The position numbers and the translations under genes were made by a program. A stretch of 21,309 nt of DNA from the NCBI GenBank assembly GCA_043756665.1, contig JAYUQR010000134.1, forward strand, positions 1-21,309. Direction: 5' to 3'. Origin of the DNA: STC-74 sp043756665 (GTDB lineage Bacteria > Patescibacteriota > Gracilibacteria > BD1-5 > UBA2023). Under the pieces are notes generated by a model, which saw only the letters and a program-made list of their open reading frames with translations, made no database searches and was not told the origin of the DNA. Numbering within the stretch: the stretch's first letter is position 1; the number at the start of each line of letters is the position of its first letter. Of this stretch, positions 9,682-17,389 are shown piece by piece.

Positions 9682-11058
9682 ATGAAGTCTATTTTTTTAT
9701 ATATTCTTATTATAATATGATTGTTCTTTGTTTGATTTCAACAAAGCTATAGCATCACAACTGTGACGAGACCTACAGTATCTTTTTCACTCTCACCGAC
9801 GAGTGCGTATTCTGGAGATACACTCAGATATCAATGGCAATCATATAACGCAAATAGTTGCATGCTATCATACAATAATATCAATAAAAAACTATGAATC
9901 GCTGGAAAAGGAACTCTCCCCGCTCCATGAGTAAGTACAAATTTTTCTCTTTATTGTACAGGGCCATCATGAACAGCATTTCAATATAGATTGGTTACTA
10001 TCCTTCCACCAAAACCCACTCTCGATCTCACTGTTTCTCCGAATCCGATCATCGTCACTCCAGATGCAAATCTCTCTATTCAGTGGTCATCTACCTATGC
10101 AACGGGATGTTATTGGGGAACAGGAGTTACCAGCTATTCACCAAATATCTGACTCTCAGGATCTCAGTCATGGTTTATGTCTCAGCCTCCTGGAGTCGCT
10201 CCACTCAAAGATTTTGTTCTCTCAGTCACTTGTACTGGTAATGGAGGTTCGATAACCAAATCTGTTCCCGTCACTGTCACTCATCCAAAACCCACTCTTG
10301 ATCTCACTGTTTCTCCGATTATAGTGAATCCTGGTGAATATATTACAGTACAATGGTCATCGAATAATGCTACAGGATGTTATTGGGGAACAGGTGCATT
10401 TCCATTTAGTCCGAGTATCTGACTCAGTGGATCTATATCATATCCGGTAGATTTTGATATATCGATGCCATCAGAATGAAATCATATCGTGTCGATGTAC
10501 TGTGAAGGAAATGGATGAGTAGTAATACAATCCGTACCTGTCACAGTAATAGTACAAAAACCTCAAATATTCATGACATCGGCAACTCTCGAGATCAGTC
10601 CTGCTGGAAGTATTCAGGTATATTGGTACTCAGCATATGCGACGGAGTGTTATTATGGTGAATCCAAAATCCCTGGACCTCGTACCCCATCTTTAAGTGG
10701 TTCAGTGTCTCTTTACGGACCATTTAATACGACGATGCCGCCACCGAGAATATCTATATACTGTGAATGACCAGGTGGAAATACATATAGTACTCTTCAG
10801 TTTCAATTCCCAGCTGAGAGACCATTTACTACTCTTATAGCGAATCCGAATACGCTCCGTCTCGGACAAAGCACTACACTGCATTGGTTCTCTACGTATG
10901 CCTATTATTGTACCCTCGATACAGGCAGCTGATCCCAATCCGTATCACTCTCGGGATCAATGAGTCACACTCCTACTCGATCAACTGAATATCTTCTCAG
11001 TTGCACAGGAACAGGATGAATCTCAACATTTCGTGCACCTGTAACACTTACTCCATAA
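9682..11058 (+). CDS. Secreted protein with five Ig-like repeats
   Basis: The 458-aa product contains twelve TGA-Gly codons. An N-terminal signal peptide (MKSIFLYILIII-G-LFF-V, cleavage probably after SYS) is followed by five repeats of about 90 residues starting near 30, 112, 204, 294 and 381. Each has the pattern TVSFSLSP or LDLTVSP, then W-x-S-x-x-A-x-x-C, and about 45 residues later a second Cys in a C-x-G motif (LYCTG, VTCTGNG, MYCEGNG). Regular Trp and paired Cys in a beta-rich repeat suggest Ig-like folds, each with one disulfide, stacked as a rod outside the cell. Such proteins often serve adhesion, which is inferred here. The DNA of repeats 2 and 3 is nearly identical over about 33 bp (10012 and 10290), so that duplication is recent. 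There is no C-terminal anchor. The gene lies between two good terminators. Confidence 0.8.
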
Positions 11059-11066
11059 ATGAAACT

Positions 11067-11095
11067 TCTCGCTCCGGCGAGATTTTTCTTTTTCG
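11067..11095 (+). terminator. Intrinsic terminator of the Ig-like protein gene
   Basis: TCTCGC (11067-11072) and GCGAGA (11077-11082) form a GC-rich stem with a TCCG tetraloop, directly followed by TTTTTCTTTTT. It begins 9 bp after the stop codon. Confidence 0.9.
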
Positions 11096-11106
11096 AGAAA
11101 ATTATG

Positions 11107-11133
11107 TTGACAAAATATAAAAATAAGTAGTAT
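11107..11133 (+). promoter_or_regulatory. Promoter for the 494-aa secreted protein
   Basis: A perfect -35 TTGACA (11107-11112) is followed by TAGTAT (11128-11133) at a 15-bp spacing or TATTGA (11131-11136) at 18 bp. It lies between a terminator and the ATG at 11167, so the downstream gene has its own transcription start. Confidence 0.5.
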
Positions 11134-11166
11134 TGATTTCGTATTACTCTTTTATTACTTTTTTCT

Positions 11167-12651
11167 ATGCTCACTCTCATTCAGAGATGTATTATCAGTA
11201 TCCTCCTCGGGTTCTTTTCTTTTTCAATAGTTCTCCCAGGAGTTGCTGCATATACGAGCTCGACCCGGTATTCTCAGAAGGCGACGAAATTTGTCGATAG
11301 TTATGTCGAACGGATGCAGCGAGGTGGATACTCGACGGCTGAGATTACCGATGCACTCATCGCCCTCAGATCAAACTATATCAAGCGTCAGAAATCCCAA
11401 CTCTACTCTGGAAGTGCCCTCTCGGAGATCGATGCGATCATCGAAGAGCTCGATAGTGCGATAGCAGGCGTCTCGGAAGGGAATTGTGGGACATGTGATC
11501 TCTATGATCCATTCTCTGTCTATATTCCTCTGAGAAATCAATATGTACCAAATCCAATCTATCCGACACGTCCTACCTATCCGACCTATCCATATACTCC
11601 ATACACACCATCGAATACGTATCAGAACACCTATCAGAACACTGTCAGTGTTGCTAATAGTGTCCTCTCGATCGATACATCGTATACGACACAGGCACGT
11701 ACAGATCTCACTCTCCCGAGTGTGAATAGAGACTATGATATGTATACATTTATCCTCCAGTCTGGTGGCTATGCGACGAGTCAGCCGACTCCTGATCGAT
11801 TTATCTCATCGAGTATCATACGTCGTCTCAATACCGCACAGAATCATACTATCGCTGTATCGTTCGGAACAGAATACAGCTATGATCGAGTGCGCAATAT
11901 CCGCACGCTTGCCGAGAATTCGATACGAAATAGCCTCTCGATGGGGACTCTCGCTTCGAACTACTCTGATGGATATAGTTCACCGACGAGTGATGAATTC
12001 GTTCGTCAATCGATCTCAAACGGATCTACACGATCATACCGTACCTACAGACTCTATATCGCACGTGATAATTCCAATGCCTTTCTCGTCGACTATCTCG
12101 AGACTGGAACGATAACGAGTCCGTATTATGGATATGGAAATGGCTATAACTCGAATTATAATTATGGATATGGAATATATACGAGTACTATAAGCGGTAT
12201 AGATACTGATTCATTCACGGATTATGGATCATACTTCACTCACTCCTATCGTATGTCGAATGGCTCAAAGCTATACAAGATGTATACGTATATCCCACCA
12301 GCTGGCTCGAGTGTATCGAATATATACTCAAATCTCGGTATCAATTCTCGGACATCCTATAGTATGGGAACGAATCGAACGCAATATGTGAATGGTCAAT
12401 ACACCAATACTTCTCTCAATGGGTATGTAGTAAATAGTGGGTATATCAGTGCGATTGAGTCATCATTTCAGTCCTATGGATACTCATCTTCTGTGACGCT
12501 TCCTGGGTCGAACAGTCAGATCAATTTTTCTCCACTTGTAGGGAATTCCCTCAGTTATTCGCGTCTCTGAGATAACAGTTATCGTATGTATCGCCTCCTC
12601 GTCGCAGAAGACGGAACAGATGCATATCTCACAGAGTATGTACAAAATTAG
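11167..12651 (+). CDS. Secreted Tyr/Ser/Asn-rich protein, 494 aa
   Basis: The signal peptide (MLTLIQRCIISILLGFFSF..PGVAA) is followed by a helical segment (about residues 35-100; KATKFVDSYVERMQRGGYS), a CxxC pair in GNCGTCD (about 105), a Pro/Tyr-rich linker with PTYPTYPYTPYTP (about 135) and a long Tyr/Ser/Asn/Thr-rich region. The motif SYR-x-YRL-x-x-A-x-D appears near residue 297 and again at the C-terminus (SYRMYRLLVAEDG), suggesting two related domains, each ending this way. Only one TGA codon is present (468), and Gly is otherwise GGA/GGT. Codon use (CTC, TCG, ATC, CGA) resembles rpoBC, so it may be highly expressed. No family is recognised. An abundant surface or fibre protein is a reasonable guess. 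A gene of its own promoter class, it ends 33 bp before ung. Confidence 0.82.
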
Positions 12652-12684
12652 GAAGTGGAATTTAGATTTTCACCTCTTCATCTC

Positions 12685-13344
12685 ATGACCATAATAATCC
12701 ATCCCTCTTGGCATGAGGCTCTCGCTTTTGAGTTCGAGAAGCCATATTGGCAAGGACTCACCGCATTCGTGAAGGAGGAATATACCAGTACTCAATGTTT
12801 TCCTGAGGAAAAAAATATCTTTCGAGCATATGATACGACACCATTTGACCGAGTGAGAGTCGTGATCCTCGGTCAGGATCCCTATCATACTCCTGGGGCT
12901 GCGATGGGACTCTCATTCTCCGTACCAAATGGATCAAAGATACAACCAAGCCTCAGAAATATATTCAAAGAGCTCGAATCAGACCTCGTTCTCAAACGAA
13001 CAAACACTGATCTCACTGACTGGGCAGAGCAGGGAGTGCTCCTCCTCAATACCGTACTGACAGTGCGACAGTGAGAGCCAGCCTCTCACCAAGGAAAATG
13101 ATGGGAAAATCTCACTGATGCGACTATCCGTACCCTTTCTGAGAAATGAGTAGGTATAGTATTCATCCTCTGGGGGAGTTCTGCGAGAGCGAAAAAATCC
13201 CTCATCGATACGACGAAGCATCATGTGATCGAGAGTCCACATCCGAGTCCATTCTCAGCTCATACAGACTTTTTCGGTTCACGACCCTTCTCGAGAACGA
13301 ATGAGTATATCCGGTCACAATGAGGGGAATGAATTCATTGGTAA
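12685..13344 (+). CDS. ung: Uracil-DNA glycosylase (family 1)
   Basis: UNG removes uracil from DNA as the first step of base excision repair. The 219-aa protein has the catalytic motif GQDPYH (63-68, with Asp65 as the general base position), the uracil-stacking Phe in LSFSV, LLLNTVLTVR, and the second active-site motif HPSPFSAH. Five TGA codons read as Gly at 130, 139, 155, 213 and 216; residue 139 completes the family's KGW motif, which is strong support for the code. I chose ATG 12685 (MTIIIHPSW), which aligns with the usual N-terminus; an upstream GTG at 12655 would add ten residues with no family match. The gene follows the 494-aa secreted protein by 33 bp and ends 2 bp from a convergent gene, with no terminator between. 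Confidence 0.95.
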
Positions 13345-13346
13345 TC

Positions 13347-13811
13347 TTATAAGACAACCCCTATTCTCATAGACACATCTGACAGTGTTCTCATGAGTGA
13401 ATTTGATGTATTTTCAAGAGTGCTATCTTCTTTCCATCAGATAACATATATCATAAATTCATGAACTACTGGATTGATAGGAATGTGCTCAAAGATTCAC
13501 TGGATCATGAGCATTTTACTATGTCAATTTACCGCCCTATGTAGATTTCAGAATATTTTATAGGGGTCAATTCATGTTTCCCGATCTTCTAAGTTATCAC
13601 AAATTTGAGATATCATTTTATTGAATTCAGTTTGGTCTAATTCAATTCAGTTTTCAGATTCATTTGAGTGTCCCGGTTTCTTGAAGTGAAAATGTTCAGG
13701 CACTATTCAGCTATTTTCTAAATAATCCATAAACTCCTTATATGATGGAAAATAATCATGAAGGTCAGAAAGCCCTACAATTCAGTTCACTTTCTCTATA
13801 GATTGAGGCAT
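13347..13811 (-). CDS. Hypothetical protein, 154 aa (eight UGA-Gly)
   Basis: Only with UGA=Gly is this 154-codon minus-strand frame open; eight TGA codons make it invisible in a standard translation. The product starts MPQSIEKVN-G-IVGLSDLHDYF and is soluble and mixed in composition, with acidic stretches (NESEN, NLEDRET) and a final hydrophobic segment (VVHEFMIYVI-G-W). No signal peptide, cysteine pattern or family is recognised. Its TAA is 2 bp from the ung stop, and its ATG faces the Kazal gene across a 120-bp AT-rich divergent region. The dense, evenly placed TGA codons, all in plausible Gly contexts, and the absence of TAA/TAG support a real gene. Function unknown. Confidence 0.65.
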
Positions 13812-13931
13812 ATTTATTAATTATGTATGTAAAAGATAGCTCATTAAGATTAACATAACTATTTATTTAAAACAAATTATTTGCATTTTCCCCTATTTCG
13901 ATGAATATAGATATATCCTAAAAAACTTCCC

Positions 13932-14723
13932 ATGATAAAAAAACTTCCACCACATCCAGAGAAAGATCCTCAGATTGCAGAATTCCCCTATATGATAGTT
14001 CTATCGACTCTCCTCGTCGTTATTTTGGGATTTCTCTCACTTGAATATCTTTATCAGATTCCTTCGAGATTTTTCGTAACAGAGAATCCGAGTAAAATCG
14101 ATATCACTCATACTGTCTCCACGGGGACTCTGGATGATCCAAAACCGTATGCCTGTACGATGGAATATGCTCCAGTATGTTGAAGTGATGAAGTGACATA
14201 TTCCAATTCCTGTATGACACGTGCTGTAAGGGCAAAAATATCATATGATGGAGAGTGTATATCCACATGAGATGCTCAGATAGATAGGGGTTCAGGAGTT
14301 GCAATACCTCCGAATCAGACAATACCATCTGATGCCCCCCCAGTTTCATCGATCCCATCACCACCAGTAGAGACATGATCTTCGACTGAGGGCATGATAT
14401 TCGATACGGGATCATACCTGATCTATACGAACAGTTCTGTCGGATATGAGCTCGCACTCCCGAAATATGCCTACTATCAGGGTTATGGTGCACGTGATGG
14501 CGCGACACACTCACTCGCTATCAGCCTCACGAATTCTGGGGCAGAGGTATTCGACACGAGTGATGTACGAGTGTATTATTATCGATGAAAAGCCCTGACT
14601 GATGTCATAGCATGAGCTACGAGAGTGGATACCAAAAGCGGAACTCTCATCATCGATGGAGGGAATTCGACAAATCCGAAGATACAGAAGATCGTCGATA
14701 CCATCCGCATGAGCGCGAAATAG
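13932..14723 (+). CDS. Membrane-anchored Kazal-domain protein
   Basis: The 263-aa protein has a short cytoplasmic N-terminus, one membrane helix (about 20-41; MIVLSTLLVVILGFLSLEYL) with no cleavage site, and an exported remainder. Residues 74-109 form a Kazal-type protease-inhibitor domain: C75-x7-C83-GSD-E-VTYSNS-C94 and a final GEC109, with the invariant VCGSD glycine (84) encoded by TGA. Four of the six classical cysteines are present; the two that make the C1-C5 disulfide are both missing (Ala near 98-101). Next comes a Pro/Ser-rich linker (about 110-155) and a C-terminal domain starting MIFDTGSYLIYTNSS, of unknown type, possibly beta-rich. Five TGA codons. The domain would sit outside the cell and could block serine proteases; that is inferred from the family. 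A weak TTGCAT/TATAGA promoter lies at 13881-13911. The next gene follows after 27 bp. Confidence 0.82.
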
Positions 14724-14750
14724 TTCTTATAATTCACTTAACTTTTCCTT

Positions 14751-15791
14751 ATGAAAAAATCCCTCCTGTTTTTTATCATTCTGAGTTCGTCTCTTTCACT
14801 CGCGAATGCTGCTGAAGTCGTCGATATCTATAGTGGAAAATGATCACCATGTCTGGGGAATATGACCTATACCTATGACTATAATACACTCCAATATGCC
14901 TGTATAGTCGAAAAGCCAGAAGGGAGCTCGAGCCTCATACTCAATGGAAAAGAAGATCCACTCTATGCAGGAGCTGAGACTGTGGGCTTCACCAGTTCAT
15001 GAGTGATTAATGTGACCCTCAGAAAGTGAGCACTCCATCAGATTGTCATCGGGAATTATCGATCTCCATGGTATCTCACGGCGAATTCGACTTTCGATAC
15101 TCAGGGGAATTTTATCATCAATTTCCAGGATAGTGATGGGCATGGTTGGTCATACAATGGCGAAGTGAAGCAATCGAAGGCTTCAGTTCAGAGCTATGTT
15201 TCCTCATTTTTTTCTTCAGAATCCGTATGAGCTTTCGAACAAAATTCTAGTAATTATTGAGGATGGTATGATCGTATTTCTCTCTGAGGAAAATATATCC
15301 TTCCGTGATATTCGCATATCTATTATCAGGGAGAATATATGAGAAAGAATACCAGTGTACTCATTTTCTTTGCGCAGAAATGAGCAAAAGTAGAAGTTAT
15401 TGCATATAAGAAAGATGGTACTCTCATCCGTCTTCAGAGTGTCACAGGGAAACTCGATACCTATCAGAATTTTTCTATGAAAAGTGACTCTTCTCAGTTC
15501 GCATTTACCCTCAGTGAATGAGAAAAATACAGGGTTGTCACAGAGAAATGAATGCTCCCAGAGGTATATGACTCTATGCCGACACTCTTATATTTTGATA
15601 AACTCTGACTCTATAAACAGGTATATAGAGATGGAAAAGTATTTTTTTCATTTTGAAAAAAATCCTATGGCCCATATGATTTTGTTGGTAGTATGCCCAG
15701 TATTACTACGAGTGGAAAGTCATGGTTTATTACCGTCACCCGAGGGGATAAAGAGTATCTGATCGTCAATGGAAAAGAGATAGCGCTCTAG
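14751..15791 (+). CDS. Secreted protein with propeller-like repeats, 346 aa
   Basis: A clear signal peptide (MKKSLLFFIILSSSLSLANA, cleavage after ANA) starts a 346-aa frame with twelve TGA-Gly codons. At least two repeats have the pattern LIxNGKE-x-P-x-Y-x-x-[AV]-x-x-V-x-F: SLILNGKEDPLYAGAETVGF near residue 62, and KSYGPYDFVGSMPSITTSGK with EYLIVNGKEI at the C-terminus. Similar 'NGKE..GPYD..' repeats occur in candidate-phyla secreted proteins and look like beta-propeller blades; this is from memory, not a search. Two cysteines near the N-terminus (PCLGN, QYACIV) may pair. The middle (about 160-260) is Ser/Tyr-rich. It follows the Kazal gene by 27 bp, probably as one transcript, and its stop overlaps that of the convergent DUF45 gene. 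Role likely extracellular binding; unproven. Confidence 0.75.
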
Positions 15792-16423
15792 ATATCGGAT
15801 AGATTCTTATAGTCTTTCATGATCGTCTCGTACTCAGGCATCCAGTTATACACCAGATTCCAGAACGGTTTCTGGTGATTTTTTTCTCTGAGGTGAGCGA
15901 GCTCATGGATGATTACCGCGTCAATGAAATCGTTTCTATGCCCCCCTGTCAAGGGGGGACTCAGGGGGGTTTGCTCGAAAATAAAACCTCCCTGTCCTAT
16001 CGGACATCCCCCCTGTCAAGGGGGGTTTTCGAGATATTCCGCTAATCGATAACTGAAACAAAGTCCATTTCTCGCACTGCATGATCACCATCGTCACTCT
16101 GATGTGGTGATTTTGATACTTATGTACTGTGGGAGATTTTTTCCTTCAGAGAGTTCTCGTACACGAGGGATGATATACTCTTTGAGGAGGACTTTCATCT
16201 CACGTATTTCATTGCTTGAATATGTATTCTTCTTCGCCCTTCACTCTTCACCCTTCACTCTTCACTGGTGTTTTTCGATCCAGTCTTTTTTTTGCTCGAT
16301 AAATACATCGATCCTCCTCACAGACATTCGCATCGGTGCCCGTGCGATAAGCTCTCCATCCTTGCCAATCTGGATTGAGAGTGTTCGACGTGACGAACGG
16401 ATGAGGGTATAGAGTGAGTCCAA
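15788..16423 (-). CDS. YgjP/DUF45-family zinc metallopeptidase
   Basis: The 211-aa product has the family's N-terminal pattern (SRRTLSIQIGKDGELIARAP, then WIEKH), the central G110-RWGSCS motif with Gly110 and Gly113 from TGA, and the zinc site HELAH (173-177) with a third ligand His183 in KNHQKPFW. The family is related to SprT/wss-type metalloproteases, and its bacterial role is poorly known. Five TGA codons. Two stretches do not belong to the family. Residues about 53-64 (RVKGEEGRAK) are translated heptamer repeat, and residues about 133-161 (NPP..GGC..QGG..TPLSPPLTGG) are a translated palindromic element, placed exactly between FSYRLAEYL and NDFIDAVIIHELAH. The frame stays open through both. 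The likely start is TTG 16423, directly after the TAA of the upstream DUF2809 gene in the same frame; later ATGs would cut the N-terminal domain. Confidence 0.85.
15941..16025. repeat. GC-rich palindromic element inside the DUF45 gene
   Basis: The 18-bp palindrome CCCCCCTGTCAAGGGGGG occurs twice, at 15941-15958 and 16008-16025, and brackets an 85-bp element with further C/G-run pieces (CAGGGGGG, CCTCCCTGTCC). Each copy forms a 7-bp stem with a GTCA loop. Similar CCCCCTTGACAGGGGG repeats are common between genes in many bacteria. Here the element is within a reading frame and adds about 29 residues. Confidence 0.85.
16232..16266. repeat. Heptamer array inside the DUF45 gene
   Basis: Five consecutive heptamers CTTCGCC, CTTCACT, CTTCACC, CTTCACT, CTTCACT lie within the coding frame (minus strand). 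On the coding strand they contain TGA codons read as Gly. The unit resembles the tract before rpoC. Confidence 0.75.
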
Positions 16424-16822
16424 TTAGTTCTGTATATATCGAGAAATAAAGTATCGATCGAAAACATAGATCAGGATGCCGCCGAGAGTATATGCAAAGA
16501 GATCCAGGGGATCATAGACTGCACCGAGGACCAATCGAGCAAGGGCATTGTGTTCGAGTCCCAGAGAACTGAGTATATCGAAATACTGGAGTGATTCTAT
16601 AGAGTATGCGAGTATCAGAATCATGAGAATAGTACTAAGCTGAGACGTACAGGAAAATATCCGTACAAAACTATAGAGAAACATCACGATCACGACATCC
16701 CCGATAGATCATCGCATCGTCCCGAGCTCATGAGAGAATATAACGATGATGATACAGAGGAGAAAGAAGAAAAATGAGAGGATGAGATAGTAGATTTTCT
16801 CTTTTTTGTATGGTGACGTCAC
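16424..16822 (-). CDS. DUF2809-family integral membrane protein
   Basis: The 132-aa product is almost entirely hydrophobic, with about four membrane helices: KIYYLILSFFFFLLCIIIVIF, IGDVVIVMFLYSFVRIF, TILMILILAYSIESLQYF and DLFAYTLGGILIYVF. The signature GSIGDV after the first helix and LARLVLGAVYDPLDLFAYTLG near the end match the DUF2809 family as I remember it; the first Gly of GSIGDV is a TGA. The function of the family is unknown; it is distantly reminiscent of VanZ-like proteins. The most likely start is GTG 16822 (VTSPYKKEK), since no ATG or TTG lies upstream in frame. An internal ATG at about 16717 would lose the first helix. It ends TAA, immediately followed by the TTG start of the DUF45 gene. 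Confidence 0.72.
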
Positions 16823-16890
16823 GTGTTGATGTGGGTAGAGAATATAGACAGAAAAACCCTGAAAAATCCAGAGTCACCATAGATGTCATA

Positions 16891-17097
16891 CTATCTCCCT
16901 CGAGCTGCAGCTCGCCCAGGGCGTTGCTTGCTGATGGGGTTATTTCCCGTCGGACCTTTTCCGAACTTGCTCCCATTCTGGAATCCTGCAGGACCAAATC
17001 GTGACACTTTCTTGGCTACTGGAGGTACTTTTGGTGTCTCATCTGGATTTTCCTCTGACCCTGTGAGGTCTTCTTCGTTTTCTGTAGGTGTTGTCAT
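16891..17097 (-). CDS. Small protein, acidic N-terminus and basic Gly-rich tail (68 aa)
   Basis: A 68-codon frame begins MTTPTENEEDLTGSEENPDE, highly acidic, and ends in a basic tail with SKFGKGPTGN and RPGRAAARGR. It looks disordered, with no membrane segment or cysteine. A good promoter (TTTACA-16-TACAAT, 17122-17149) lies just upstream of the ATG, which supports it as a gene. The SKFGKG motif resembles SKYGKG in the neighbouring 52-aa protein. The basic tail suggests RNA or DNA contact, an inference only. No TGA codons. A plus-strand frame over the same DNA (16883-17191) is less likely, since it has neither promoter nor recognisable content. Confidence 0.5.
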   Translation of the reverse strand: MTTPTENEEDLTGSEENPDETPKVPPVAKKVSRFGPAGFQNGSKFGKGPTGNNPISKQRPGRAAARGR

Positions 17098-17121
17098 AGT
17101 GTGTATATTTAAGATAGAGGA

Positions 17122-17149
17122 ATTGTATCGGGAAAGTATTTTTTGTAAA
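17122..17149 (-). promoter_or_regulatory. Promoter for the 68-aa gene
   Basis: On the minus strand there is a -35 TTTACA (17144-17149), a 16-bp spacer and a -10 TACAAT (17122-17127), each one base from consensus. It lies 24 bp before the ATG at 17097. Confidence 0.6.
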
Positions 17150-17178
17150 CAGCTTTCGAAAAAATCGAGTCGAAATCC

Positions 17179-17337
17179 TTATTTTTTCTGAGGTCTTCCC
17201 TTTGCTTTATGGACTCTGGATCATCACTTGCCATATTTGCTCGGTCACTGTCGTCAGATTTTCCCCTTTCCTTTCGCCGAAAAATCCTCTTCGAGAGTCG
17301 CTTCAGTATCGATAAGGTGTGGGGGGAGGAGTGGCAT
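17179..17337 (-). CDS. Small basic Gly/Lys-rich protein (52 aa)
   Basis: Reading TGA as Gly gives a 52-aa frame MPLLPPHLIDTEATLEEDFS followed by a strongly basic half with KGKGKIGRQGPSKYGKGG and KAKGRPQKK. It uses four TGA codons, two of them in tandem as Gly-Gly. The basic half is faintly like the small ribosomal protein bTHX (GKI, YGK), but I would not assign it. It shares SK[YF]GKG with the next gene. Its ATG is 52 bp from the end of the RhuM-Fic gene, across a Thr/Ser-coding repeat-like stretch (TTCATTCATTACTCC), so it may be co-transcribed. With the standard code it would not be seen. Confidence 0.45.
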
Positions 17338-17389
17338 ATGAGAGTGAGGTGAAGGAGTAATGAATGAAAAGTGGAGAGATACTCGGGAA

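Noticed and set aside
15941..16025. CRISPR array or IS end from the repeated CCCCCCTGTCAAGGGGGG
   Set aside because: Only two copies, no regular spacers, no transposase or target-site duplication seen; it fits a palindromic repeat element.
16883..17191. Plus-strand 102-aa frame
   Set aside because: It is antisense to the 68-aa gene, which has a good promoter; the plus frame has no support.
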